NCBI RefSeq assembly: GCF_029168945.1
Contig: NC_083602.1
Coordinates: 43,647,442-43,711,441, forward strand
Length of the DNA: 64,000 bases
Direction of reading: 5' to 3'
Source of the DNA: Cannabis sativa
Taxonomy: Eukaryota; Streptophyta; Magnoliopsida; Rosales; Cannabaceae
In this document: piece by piece, positions 11,337 to 22,881 of the stretch
Layout of the letters: every line of letters begins with the position of its first letter
Position numbering within the stretch: position 1 is the stretch's first letter
Program-made: the position numbers and the translations under genes
Notes under the pieces: generated by a model
Database searches by the model: none
Told to the model about the DNA's origin: nothing
Seen by the model: only the letters and a program-made list of their open reading frames with translations

Positions 11337-12805
11337 TCTCTCTCTAAAAAAAAAATTATATGTAGACTAATTTTTTTTGATACATATGTATTTATTTATT
11401 AGTTATTATATACAAATATATAGTTTTTTTTTTAATTTTTAATTGATTAGTGATCTCTAATTAAATAAAGCAGAATAAAAAAATTAGAAAAATGAGAGAA
11501 TTAAGGAGAGAATTTAAAGTAGAACAAAAAATTTAGAAAAATTAGAGAATTCAGGAAAGAATAGATATTTAGAAATTTTATTTTTTTAATTATTAATTAA
11601 TTATCTTAAATTTAAAAATTATAAATAGATAGTTTGACTTTTCTTTTTAATTATTAATTATAAAATAGATAGTTTATTTTTTTTCTTAAATTATTTATTA
11701 AGGGTTTTTTATTTTTATACTTCAAAACAGTTTTTTTTTTATTTTTACAAAATTCTACACAGAAATCCCTATAGAAACTAACAGAGTAACCTAAATCGCA
11801 ACCAAAATATTGTGAAGATATATATATATATATTATAAAAAAAGTTAAAAAATAGTATATGAAGTAATTTCTCTATTTATTATTAAGGTATTATATATAT
11901 TTTAAAAAAATAAAACTTAGAAAATACATACGTATGTAAATAAAAAAAAACATTGTGCCTTATGTTGATATAATTTCTTTTAGTTAGATATGTTTATTTT
12001 TATTATTATTATTAGCTTAATTGGAGTTTTTTTTTTTTTTTAAAAAAAAAAGTAATAAAAAAGTATAAAATTTGAGAATTAAGAAAAGAATAGATAAAGG
12101 CATTGAAGTATGATCTATAATTAGGTGAGAAAGAACAAAAATTATATATATTATTAAAACAAATCATAATGATAGATACATTTAAAACAAATCATAATAA
12201 TAATTATATAATTAAAATATAATATCAACATATGGGTTATAAATCATAAACTAAAGTTATTCTTTCCAGAAAAAATATATTTATTCTATATAAAATGTGA
12301 CTATATAAAAGAATTCTTAGTTTATGAGAAATTATTAGGTGACTTTTTTTTAAAATAAAAAAAATAACAAATTATTAGATGTTGCCACGTAAAGGGTCAA
12401 CATGCATGTAGTTAGTTAAACCTAAATATAATTAATCTGTTGCAATTAATAATAAATTTGTTCGTATTTTTTATTTTTTTTATTAAAAATTATTTTCAAA
12501 TTTTGATATATAGAATTAGTTCAATTTTAAATATTATTTTAAATTAAATTTGAATGTTTTGATAGTTTAACCAGATGAGCATTTTCATTAATTCCAAGAT
12601 TAATTTAAGACAAATAATAATTTTTTTTAATTACTATTACAAAGTATAATGGTAACTTTTGTTTTTATTTAAATCACTATTATGCTTTTAAATTTCAATG
12701 ATTATCACTAAATTGAATATTATTAATTTTAAAATTATGATATTAAAAAAATTAAAAACTAAAATAAAATTAATATACGTGACTTGCCACGTAACATCTA
12801 TCTAG
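11337..12805 (+). mobile_element. Helitron-like element (B), 3' end clear, 5' end tentative
   Basis: The 3' end has the perfect hairpin TACGTG-ACTTGC-CACGTA (12776-12793), then ACATCTAT and CTAG (12802-12805) followed by T, fitting Helitron insertion between A and T. A TCTCTCTCTAAAA sequence preceded by A at 11337 is a plausible 5' TC end, which would give about 1.47 kb. The interior is AT-rich and non-coding, so it would be non-autonomous. The 3' end is well supported; the 5' end is inference. Confidence 0.5.
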
Positions 12806-13426
12806 TCTATATATATATATACACTTATTCGTTTTATATAAAGTTTGATTTAAAATATCTTTTTGAGAAAAAAAGTACTAAAAATATTTATATAAAGAGC
12901 GATAGAAATATAATGAAGAATAAAGAGTATCACATGAGAATAAGGAAGAAAAAGTTACAATAGTTTTTCATCACTTTTCATGAATTTATCATTAAAAGAT
13001 CACTTTTTTACATTAAATAATTCATACTAATGAGTAAATTATGAATAATTCGAAGACATCGATGACATTGAAGTTGTCGACATAAAGAAAAAAGTCTATA
13101 TGTCTCTAAATTATGAAAAAAAAATATTAAAAATCGAAGTCTTAATGCTATTTATTGATATTACTGTCGAGGTGTCATGCATATATAAAAAATTAATAGT
13201 TACTTAAACTTAAAGAAAAAAAAAAGAGAAAAATAAACAAATAGGATTAGAGATAGATGGAGAATCTTCAATTAAAAAAGAAAAAGAAAAAAAGAAGAAG
13301 AAGAAATAGTGTGAGAGAGAGATGTATATAAAACAATCTTCATAAAAAAAAAAAAAAAAAAAAAGAAAAAAGAAAAAACGTGACAGAGATGCATAAAGAA
13401 AAATATATAGATATTTATGTAATATA
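12806..13426. other. AT-rich intergenic sequence with a poly-A tract
   Basis: Includes TA repeats just after 12806, a purine-rich GAGAGAGAG stretch at about 13310-13325 and a long A tract at about 13345-13370. No gene is seen. Confidence 0.5.
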
Positions 13427-13455
13427 CTAGAAGAAAGTTACGTGCAATGCACGTA
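13427..13455 (-). mobile_element. Helitron-like 3' terminus (C)
   Basis: On the minus strand, the near-perfect palindrome TACGTGCA-A-TGCACGTA (13439-13455) precedes a short spacer and CTAG (13427-13430). This matches the Helitron 3' end rule. The body would extend to the right, through the tandem repeats at 14478-14998. Confidence 0.6.
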
Positions 13456-14477
13456 TACTTAGTTTTATGTTAGGTGCTCTATAATTTAATTGAGAAAGAT
13501 TCAATAAATAATCATATAATTTAAAATGGTTTAAAAACTAATTTTAATTAGTGTGTAGGGTTATTTGCAAATCAATAGTGAAAAGTCAAATTCAAAATAT
13601 GCAGAAAGAGAAGAGGAGAATAGAGATTAACTTGAAATATATTTAAAAGATAATACACACTTACTATGGATACTTCACTCGAGCCGGTAATAATAAAATT
13701 ATAAAGAATAGGGGTAGCAGGCATATGATTGGACATATGAAAGAAAGAATATAAAAAACAAGAAATATGATAGCTTCCAAATAATATTATAGCAAAGCAA
13801 TGCTCTCCAAATTTATCTTAATATCATCTATAACATCATAACCTCTTATATTTAGATTTAGGCCAGCTTTCTTCTCAGTTGGGCTTTCAGCTTTCTTCAC
13901 AATGTAAGTTGCCACTTCTGACTTTTTTTTTTTTTAAACTTGAACTGTAGCCATCTTAATCTCATTCTTCTCTTGAAGCCTCTCATCAATCTCATAGTAT
14001 TTCATGATAGACTCAACAAAATATATGTGTTTATGTATATTTGTTTTGAGCAAATCAATAAACATATATTTTTAACAAATTAACTCGATAAACTCAAGAT
14101 CCACATATATATAGCTAAGTATTCAAATATGATTGTAAAATCTAAACTTAAAACAAAATCAAATGCGCAATGTATTCATGCTCAACTAAAGCTATATATA
14201 TATACTGTTATGATTACATCAACTCAAATATTCTTACTTGCTATAACCGAATTATAAAAATTGAAAAGCATAATTTGAGATATATATAGACTAAAATCAT
14301 TCAAATAAACAAATAAATTAGTTACACATAGAATTATAAATGATACCTTTTTTTAGAGTGTGTTTGAAGCTTCTTCATGTGAAATTTTTTGGATCTCTTC
14401 ACTACTATTTTTTATCTGTATTTTTTTTTTGTATAAATATACATGTATATAGAAAATTTATATTAAAAAAATGAAAA

Positions 14478-14998
14478 ATATACGTACATATATTTTATTG
14501 TTGTTAATTAAATTCAAAATAGTATAGTAATAGAGAAAATTTAGGAATTAGATTTTTATTATGAATTTTTATTTATTTAAAATAATTAATTTTAATAAAA
14601 AATTAGAAAAAATGAGAGATATACGTACAAGTTAGGTACATATATTTTGTTGGTTTTAATTAAATTCAAAATATAGGATAGTAATAGAGAAAATTTAGGA
14701 ATTAGATTTTTAGTATGGATTTTTATTTATTTAAAATAATTAACTTTAATAAAAAAAAATTAGAAAATTAAAATGAGAGATATGCGTACAAGATTACGTA
14801 CTATATTTTGTTGGTTTTAATTAAATTCAAAATAAGATAGTAATAGAGAAAATTTAGGAATTAGATTTTTATATGGAATTTTATTTACGTAAATAATTAA
14901 CTTTAATAAAAAAATTAGAAAACATGATGGCAGATATATATACGTACAAGAATATAAAATATGATAGTAATAGAGAAAATTTAGGTTTTTAAATTATT
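14478..14998. repeat. Tandem repeat, about four copies, period 127-159 bp
   Basis: The word TAGAGAAAATTTAGG recurs at 14531, 14685, 14844 and 14971 (spacings 154, 159 and 127). Each unit also carries ATACGTAC, TATATTTTGTTGG and TTAATTAAATTCAAAAT. The last copy is shortened. The array lies just right of Helitron terminus C and may be part of that element. It is non-coding. Confidence 0.85.
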
Positions 14999-15305
14999 TT
15001 TGAATAATTTTTTTTTTAAGAAACCAATAATTTCTCATAAACCAAGAATTATGTTATATAGCCACATTTTATATACAATAGATATTTATAAGTTTAGAGT
15101 TATATGTATTTTAAAAATTGGAGAAGATTTAAAATTAGATATTTAAGTTTTAATTGGTTTATTAAAATAATAATAAGATATAATTTATAGATTTATGCTC
15201 TAATAAAATATTAAAAATAAGAGAATTAAAAAGAGTAAAGAAAAATAGCTTTAGAATAATTTTAAAATACTATGTCACCGTCTCATTACTCTTTTTTTTT
15301 ATATA

Positions 15306-15335
15306 CTAGGTGATTGTTACGTGCCAAGCCACGTA
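15306..15335 (-). mobile_element. Helitron-like 3' terminus (D)
   Basis: On the minus strand the hairpin TACGTG/CACGTA (15318-15335, 6-bp perfect stem) is followed by AACAATCAC and CTAG (15306-15309) then T. The hairpin and the adjoining interior (AAAAACTAAAAT words) resemble element B, so B and D look like members of one family in opposite orientation. Confidence 0.6.
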
Positions 15336-16880
15336 GTGTTAGTTTTATTTAATATTTTAGTTTTTTATTTTAATTAATAATTAAAATAGTATAATTATTT
15401 GAACGATTTGTTTTATAAAAATAAAATATGTGTCAGTATATTTAGTAAGTAAAACATAGTTGTGTTATAATAATGTATGTTATTAATAGTAAAATGTACA
15501 TTAATCTTCTAATTGAAAAAAGTTCTATTATCTCATTTCATATCTAATAATAGCTACACAACTATATATTGATAGACTTTCACATTCTTTGCAAATAACT
15601 AATAAGCACCAATAATATTTTCATATTCTAATATTTTTCAACCTTCTCCTCTTGGTGGTAATTAAAAATAAAACTAAAAACAAGCACAAACATATAAGGT
15701 AAATATTAATTACAACCCATTTCATCTTCTTTTTATTTTTTTAAGCTCAAGCCCACAAATCTCTAAGCCAACACAATCAATGTTCTTCTTCCGCGATAGC
15801 AATGAGTTGTCCCTTCTGTAATTATTTATATTATTATTTTTTTAATTAAATTCTCTTACATATACAGTTTCACATATATATATATATTTATCTATACATT
15901 TTATTTTTTCTAGGTAATTAGAGAAGGGGCAACTCACATACAGTCTCACATTTATATTATCTTTTCTAGACATTTTATCTATATTTTTCTTTTTAAAAAA
16001 ATAAATAAAAAAAATTATTAATATTCTCCCAAGATAGGTTTGTTAGAGAGATATGTGGCTAAGATGATTTTTTTAATTTAAAAAGAGATTATTAATATTT
16101 AAAAGATTGTTTCATTTTTTTGGTTTAATTATTGGGTTTATTTGTTAACGGGAGATCAAACCTAATCGTTAAATTTAACAGAATATTCTTTTATTTTTAA
16201 GTATATTCTATTAAACCAAGAAATGTTAAACCAAGAAATGCCGTTAAATAGACACTATTAATATATAAAGATATTGATATACTTATTTAGTTACAACCAA
16301 ACAAAAACATTGAATTCAAATTTAAAAAATAAAGTATAAGCACATCATAATATTATATAACCATTGAAATTTCATTTAAATGTTTCTTAAAAATTGTCTC
16401 TAAACGATATATGCTAAAAAAAAATTAAGAATAATAATTATTTAAAGGAGCAAACTAAGTGTAGAATCTCAAAATACCATAATACATCGAACAAAAAATA
16501 TTAAGTACCAAAACCAATCCAAAAAATTGTGTATATTTCTTTTGAAAATTTGAACAATATAATTATAAAAAGCTAAATAACATAGATACATGTAAAAATT
16601 ATTTATAGATAGAGAATAAGAAAAAGATTGTACAATCATATTTAATTGATAGAAATTAATATATACAAAAATCACTAATATATATGGGCAAGACTATGGT
16701 AGGACTCAACAAAAGTTTCCTACCGGTAGGGTACTTTTTTCAAATATCAATTTTAAATCGTGTGGTTATTATTGTTTAAGATATATATTTTTATCATACA
16801 CTTAATGTATACAATAAAAATTTTATACTTTTTATAATAATATTTATTTTTAAAAATAAAAATTTTATTACTTAAAAACA
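15336..16880. other. AT-rich sequence, probably the body of element D and neighbours
   Basis: No ORF worth calling. A perfect 12-bp palindrome CCTACCGGTAGG sits at 16719-16730, close to another GGTAGGA word, and might be a transposon end. A reverse-strand ORF at 16469-16675 encodes only hydrophobic low-complexity sequence. Confidence 0.4.
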
Positions 16881-16899
16881 AATGAAACTTTATTTTCTC

Positions 16900-17049
16900 A
16901 CTCTCCATTCCAAACCCACGCCATCTCTGCAGCCAGCCCAGACGACCCCACGGCTACCCCTCGGCGATCCCTCGGTGACACCTCGGCTAACCAACGGCGA
17001 CCCCTCGGCGACGGCTTACTAAAAATTCGAATCCCTAAATCCATGGTCT
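16900..17049 (+). other. GC-rich leader-like segment split by a retrotransposon
   Basis: A short island of high GC (repeated CCTCGGCGA/CCTCGGTGA words) ends at the GGTCT target site of the copia element inserted at 17050. Across the insertion, 21060-21147 continues with CT-rich, exon-like sequence that stops at AAAG followed by GTTAGG, a possible splice donor. It could be the 5' leader of the ORF at 21285. This rests only on composition and splice-like sites. Confidence 0.3.
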
Positions 17050-17780
17050 TGTTGGGTTTTATGCCCTAAATAAAACTCATTTCAATATAATCAGATTTAC
17101 TTATTAATATAGATCAGAAATAACATTTAATGTTGCATGGTTCACTTGATTTATTTCATGATTATATGTACATAATGTATAAATTCATCTGAAACCCTTT
17201 TCACATACTTGATCCTGTTTATTGTGTTGTCAACACTTTGGAAAGTAAACATGACTATGTGAATAAAGTTTCCTAGATTTATCAGACACAGGGTTTTACT
17301 GATATGATAATCTACAACAGAGTTTACTTGCATTTGGAGAAATGCTATGTTCTTTCCAGAGCATTGGTTAAAGTAAAGCTCAGGTTGGATGCATGGAGTA
17401 TGCATCGGAAGGGACCGATATTGAACTTTGACTTAGATTTATTAAACTTACCGTAATATCTATTCAAGTCAATATCGCCTAGTTGATCCTAGATCAAATG
17501 ATCTTAATCCTATTATGATTAGGCTCAATCTCAAGAGGCTATTCGTGTTCTTTGATTTGTTAGTTAAGCCTACTTTTGGGTCAGGGTGATACGTACATTT
17601 TGGGAACACGGTAGTGCAATTGAGTGGGAGCGCTAACATAAACATGGAATGTATAGCTTCTATCTGGCGAATAGTAAGTAAAGGATGATCTTCTTCGAGC
17701 TTGACCAAACGAAAATAAATGGTGGAGTACTCATTTCACATAAGCTGAAATATCATTTATACGGGGTTAAGTGTTTTAAG
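17050..17780 (+). repeat. 5' LTR of the copia element, truncated
   Basis: Nearly identical to the first 730 bp of the 3' LTR at 19196. The match stops after GTTAAGTGTTTTAAG, where the 3' LTR continues GATGAAATAC but this copy jumps into internal sequence. The junction word TTAAG is also present in the internal sequence of the other copy, so the deletion probably used microhomology. Antisense ORFs of 84 codons (17151-17405) and 79 codons (17469-17708) recur in the 3' LTR. Confidence 0.9.
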
Positions 17781-19195
17781 AAAGCTAGAACTATTAACCA
17801 TGGTTTGTTAGCTATTCTAAGTGATTAGGGGTGGAACATCCCATAGTCAAAAGATAAGAAAGTGTTTGTTTAAACAAATACTACTTTTCTAAGAAAATGA
17901 CTAAGTCTGAAAATAAAGTAACAAATAAAGGAGATATTTATTTCTTGATTCCAAAAGTGTTCTATCATCTTATTTGACATATGATGATCCCACTGCCTCT
18001 GTTGTCTTGTCACAACCGAAGAGATCAATACCATTTAGTTTTCTTAGACATAATTCACGGTACCTTGTCGTAGTGGGAGAGTTTCTAGGAACTCACTTTC
18101 TTATGACTTGGAAGACACTAGTGATTAAAAATCCATTGTGAGTTTAAACAAGTAATGGATTGTCAAGATAAGAAACTAAGAAGAAAGCCAAGAGAACTAT
18201 AGTTTGATCCATTCACATGGAGTAACCTAAAGTTTTCTATTACAAGGACATAAAAGGAAATTTTCGTTAATAAGTCTATTCAATGGACTTAACAAAACTT
18301 CCTGTTCCTAGTTTTGAGTTTATCTAAACCTATGGCTTGTGGTATACCTGATAATTACTTACTCTAATGTAAGCAACTTACTTTAGTAAGATGCTGAAGC
18401 ATTTTCTTTCTAATGTCAATCTATAGAAGCTTCTCGACTTCTAGGCACAGATTTTATTTATCTAAGGAAAAGTCTCAACTATTCCAGAAAAGATAAAGCC
18501 ATGAAAGAATTTCTTATATCAACAGTGAGAGGTCTCAGATATGCTTTAGTATGCCTTAGACCAGACACCTGCTGTTGAGTGGGAGTAATGAGTAGATATC
18601 CGATTAATCCAGGAGAAGAACATTGGAAGACAATCAAGTAAATCTTAAGATTAAGAAGAGGAACTATATGTTAGTCAATAAGGGTGTATTTAAAAACTCT
18701 TAGACTACACCACATCAGATTTCGAGATTTGCCTTTGTGCTAGAAAATCTTTCTGATAAGATGGTGATTACTTTGGGGGTGGAATAGTGATTTTGGAGAA
18801 GTGTAAAAACCTATCTGAAGTCTCTAGGTCTACCAGAAAGGGACTGAATGTTAAAGTTGCAGGAAAGGTACTTATTCAGTCTAAGGAAAGTTCTATACAT
18901 TTTTGGCACCATTCCAAATTGCCTTAATTAATAGTGTTATTTCCTGATTAACCAAAAGTAGTTGCCAAAGGTATAGAATCCAGTATCCCAAAAGGAGTAG
19001 ACATATAGAGAGGAATTTCACATTATCAATGATTTTGTGATTAAGGAAGAGTAATGGTGGAGAAAAGGTTGTGTTTAATTCAACCTTTTAGATCCCATTA
19101 CGAGGAGTTTACTACTACTACACTTGATTTGTATATCAAGGTGTTGAGATTATTTTAAATGCACTTTTTGTTTTATATTAGTGCAAGTGGGAGTT
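17781..19195 (+). pseudogene. Degraded copia pol, RT C-terminus and RNase H
   Basis: No long ORF survives, but translated fragments follow the copia order. About 18540-18620 carries a CLRPDTCC-like stretch then MSRYPINPGEEHW, the RT/RNase H boundary region. About 18950-19070 gives pieces like HIERNFHIINDFV, typical of the RNase H C-terminus. Frames change repeatedly and stops are frequent, so it is a long-dead gene. The homologous sequence on the minus strand lies at 51570-52995. The AAGTGGGAG tract at about 19185-19193 is the expected polypurine tract. Confidence 0.75.
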
Positions 19196-21054
19196 TGTTG
19201 GGTTTTATGCCCTAAATAAAACTCATTTCAATATAATCAGATTTACTTATTAATATAGATCAGAAATAACATTTAATGTTGCATGGTTCACTTGATTTAT
19301 TTCATGATTATATGTACATAATGTATGAATTCATCTGAAACCCTTTTCACATACTTGATCCTGTTTATTGTGCTGTCAACACTTTGGAAAGTAAACATGA
19401 CTATGTGAATAAAGTTTCCTAGATTTATCAGAGACAGGGTTTTACTGATATGATAATCTACAGCAGAGTTTACTTGCATTTGGAGAAATGCTATGTTCTT
19501 TCCAGAGCATTGGTTAAAGTAAAGCTCAGGTTGGATGCATGGAGTATGCATCGGAAGGGACTGATATTGAACTTTGACTTAGATAAATTAAACTTACCGT
19601 AATATCTATTCAAGTCAATATCGCCTAGTTGATCCTAGATCAAATGATCTTAATCCTGTTATGATTAGGCTCAATCTCAAGAGGCTATTCGTGTTCTTTG
19701 ATTTGTTAGTTAAGCCTACTTTTGGGTCAGGGTGATACGTACATTTTGGGAACACGGTAGTGCAATTGAGTGGGAGCGCTAACATAAACATGGAATGTAT
19801 AGCTTCTATCTGGCGAATAGTAAGTAAAGGATGATCTCCTTCGAGCTTGACCAAATGAAAATAAATGGTGGAGTACTCATTTCACATAAGCTGAAATATC
19901 ATTTATACGGGGTTAAGTGTTTTAAGGATGAAATACATTGTAGGGTGTAACGGTAATCTAATCTCTTTACAGTGTAGATCATTCATATAGAGGGTCATTG
20001 ATCAAATTAGGATTATAACAATGGATAACTAATGACGTGTCTATATGATGGAACATATAGAGCATTCTATATACTGAGAGTGCAATTCTAAGTTCTATGC
20101 GTGGATTCAACGAAGAATTAATAAGTCAGTGAATTTAGGTTATAAATTCTTGATCTGCTTATTGGAAGCTCGGTTATATAGACCCATGGTCCCCCCACTA
20201 GTTGAGATAATATTGCTTGTAAGACTCATATAATTTGTTTTGATTAATCAATTATAATTCTCAAATTAGACTATGTCTATTTGTGAATTTTTCACTAAGG
20301 GGCCTATTTGTTAATTATGATACTTTGTATGTTTCAATTGATAAATATGATAAATGACAATATTATTTAATAATTATTTATAGTTATTAAATAGTTAGAA
20401 TTGGCATTTAAATGGTTGAATTTAAAAATTGGCGTTTTTGAGAAAATAGAAATAAAATTTGTGAAAACTGTAAAATCCAAGTACGGCCCATTACACACCA
20501 TGGCCGACCACTTGGGATGGTTTTTCAAACTGATATTTTCATTATTTTAATGCTAAATAATTCAAACCTAACCCTAGTGGAATGCTATAAATAGATAGTG
20601 AAGGCTTTAGGAAATTTACACTTAACTTTCTACTTTTTCCTTCAGAGAAAAACCTGAGCCTTCTCTCTCTATACCTAGCCGCCACCTTCTTCTCTTTCTT
20701 CTTCCTTGAAATTTCGAAACCTCTTAGTGATTAGAGTAGTGCCCACAAACAGCAAGTGATACCTCAATCATAGTGAGGAAGATCGTGAAGAAAGACTTTC
20801 AACAAGAAGGAGTTTCAGCACTAAAGAAGGAGAGAAAGAGATCCAGGTTTAGATATTGATAATGCTCTGCTACAGAAAGGAATCAAGGGCTACATATCTG
20901 AACGGAAGGAGTCATATTATTCCGCTGCACCCAATGTAAGGTTTCTCATACTTTATATGTGTTTATTTCATAATCGTTTTAGAAGTTCATATTTAGGGTG
21001 TTAATCAACATACTTGTGAGTAGATCCAAGATCCTGGTAAAATAATTTCCAACA
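19196..21054 (+). repeat. 3' LTR of the copia element, complete
   Basis: TG..CA bounded, 1859 bp. It matches the reverse complement of the solo LTR at 4160-6047 along its length. Antisense ORFs at 19297-19551 and 19615-19854 recur in the truncated 5' LTR with few changes. These are short, have no known domain and are probably maintained only by the youth of the copies. Confidence 0.93.
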
Positions 21055-21284
21055 GGTCTTTCAATCGAAACACCTTTCCGTTGATTGGAGGTTCTTCTCC
21101 AATTTATCTTCAATCTAAGAACAACCAAGATGATTTAAGAAAGGTTAGGTTCTTTCTCGTTTATAGAGTTATTTTTCAAATTTAGATTCTTTATAATGTT
21201 TGATTTGTTTATCCTCTTCATTTTTAGTTTTTATTTTTCTAAAAGTGGGGATTTATACATTGTAATCGGTTACCAAAAGCTCCC

Positions 21285-21548
21285 ATGGCCATCACCTTCT
21301 TCTTAGCTCAACCGTGTTCTTCTTCTTCTTCACTCAACTCCTTCTCCCATTCCCATTTCAGTCTCATCCGAAAACCCCATTCACTCACCATTAATCCAAC
21401 TATTGAACCCTTTCACCTTCCCAACCACAAACCTGAATTTAGAAGCCATAGGCCTCCGCTGAATGATGCAATCAAAGGAGAACCATTTAGTCCTTATTAT
21501 CTTTCTCCCACTCCAATTCAAGTTCTGCCTGAAATAAAAATAAATTGA
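21285..21548 (+). CDS. Hypothetical protein with a plastid-transit-like N-terminus
   Basis: An 87-codon ORF starts at ATGG (CTCCCATGGCC context) and encodes MAITFFLAQPCSSSSSLNSF, a Ser-rich, acid-poor start typical of chloroplast transit peptides, followed by Pro/His-rich sequence. The last third (PFSPYYLSPTPIQVLPE) is less biased. It may be a first exon: a possible acceptor AAAAG lies about 5 bp before the ATG, and a leader-like segment precedes it (21060-21147). No clear donor or further exon was found before the AT-rich sequence after 21550. I do not recognise the protein; it may be a gene fragment or a chance ORF. Confidence 0.35.
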   Translation: MAITFFLAQPCSSSSSLNSFSHSHFSLIRKPHSLTINPTIEPFHLPNHKPEFRSHRPPLNDAIKGEPFSPYYLSPTPIQVLPEIKIN

Positions 21549-22881
21549 TTATTAATTTAAAGTATATATATAAAATATATTTTACTCAAAATCTAAAAAT
21601 AACACTGTACGTGTGTCTTACCTCGTATCGAATTAAAGATAGGTGTCAATAATTCCAATCGACACCACCACCCCTTTCCATCGACTCTGTAATTAAGGCG
21701 AATGTGTGCTCCAGCACTTTAGAAGATGTTAAAATTTTTGAACACCATGAAAGTTGTCGGCAATTATGCTAAATGAACATTCTTAAGCTTTGTTAATTGT
21801 TGGAATCCACACGACATCTCCTTTAGTTGTGGGCAATACGATTAGAGAACTTACCCGATTACAGACCTGAAGGAAGGCAGCCCCACATTGGCACAAGCAG
21901 ACATGGGGGATGGGGAAGTTTCAGTACAGAGGGTACTTATGTGGGTTTTCCTTTTAAATAAATTGAATAATTTACTGATTATTGGTTTATTTTTGAATTT
22001 GTAGGGAAGACACAATGCATCAACCATTTTTGAATCAATGATAGTTGGTACCTATTGATTTGCCTAGATATGGGTAAGAAACTATATTGATTTACAAAGC
22101 TATAAATATATAATTTATAAAATATATATATTGATTGTGGGATGAGTAGTAAACTGTAAGCTCATACATAACTCACATAATTTTGAATTTAATTATGGTT
22201 TGGGTTAAGTCTTAGTGCACCCTGCTAAAGAGTTATGTAGTATTCTTTTTCTTTTCTAGCATTTCTGATAGTTTTTCAGTCTATTTTTTTCTTTTGTCAT
22301 AATTCTGTACGTGTACGTTGGAGTTATTTAGGACACTTGTCAATAATTTTTATTGTCGAAAATAAAGTTATCACACTTATAAAGGTACAACAAATATTTA
22401 AATATTATTTTTGACACTTTAACTTATTTAAAATTTTCAAGTGATCCAAAATAATTACAGCGTATTCAGTCTTATAGGCATAGTATCGAACAGAAAACCA
22501 AAGAAAGAGTAAAGGAAGAAAGAGAGAAAAAGATGAAAAGAGAGAAAGAAATTATTCGATTATTAGGGAATCAATTACATGGTTTATATATACATCAAGA
22601 ATTAAGAAACTAATAGTTCAAGGCTTAACCACTAACAGCCAGCTCACCAAAACACTCCTTTTAGGAGTTGTAAATATGGATTTTTATATGGTTTGTTATG
22701 TTTACAGTTATTTTGGGTACAAAGTTTTGGGCTATATGCAATTCGTTTGGTCTTTAATGACCAGGAATTGAATGTTTTTGGCTCCTTAACTGAAAGGAAG
22801 AAATTACTTCTGTTTCTTTTATGTAGTTGATACAAAAACTTTTACTTAACTTAGGATTATATTTTGTGTAATTTGGAACAG
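21549..22881. other. Non-coding sequence between ORF fragments
   Basis: Moderately AT-rich, with short gene-like stretches (21640-21790, 21890-22100) and a purine-rich AAAGAGAGAAA tract near 22500-22550. No supported exon. The CAG at the right end (about 22881) is a plausible splice acceptor for the next exon. Confidence 0.4.

Larger units (their letters stand above)
17050..21054 (+). mobile_element. Ty1/copia LTR retrotransposon, internally deleted
   Basis: The termini are TGTTGGGTTTTATGCCC at 17050 and TTTCCAACA ending at 21054. The target site GGTCT is duplicated exactly at 17045-17049 and 21055-21059. Order: truncated 5' LTR (17050-17780), degraded pol remnant (17781-19195), polypurine-like AAGTGGGAG just before the complete 3' LTR (19196-21054). 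The 5' LTR has lost its 3' portion together with the primer-binding site, gag and most of pol. It is the same family as the solo LTR at 4160 and the minus-strand copy at 50696-59649. Confidence 0.93.
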
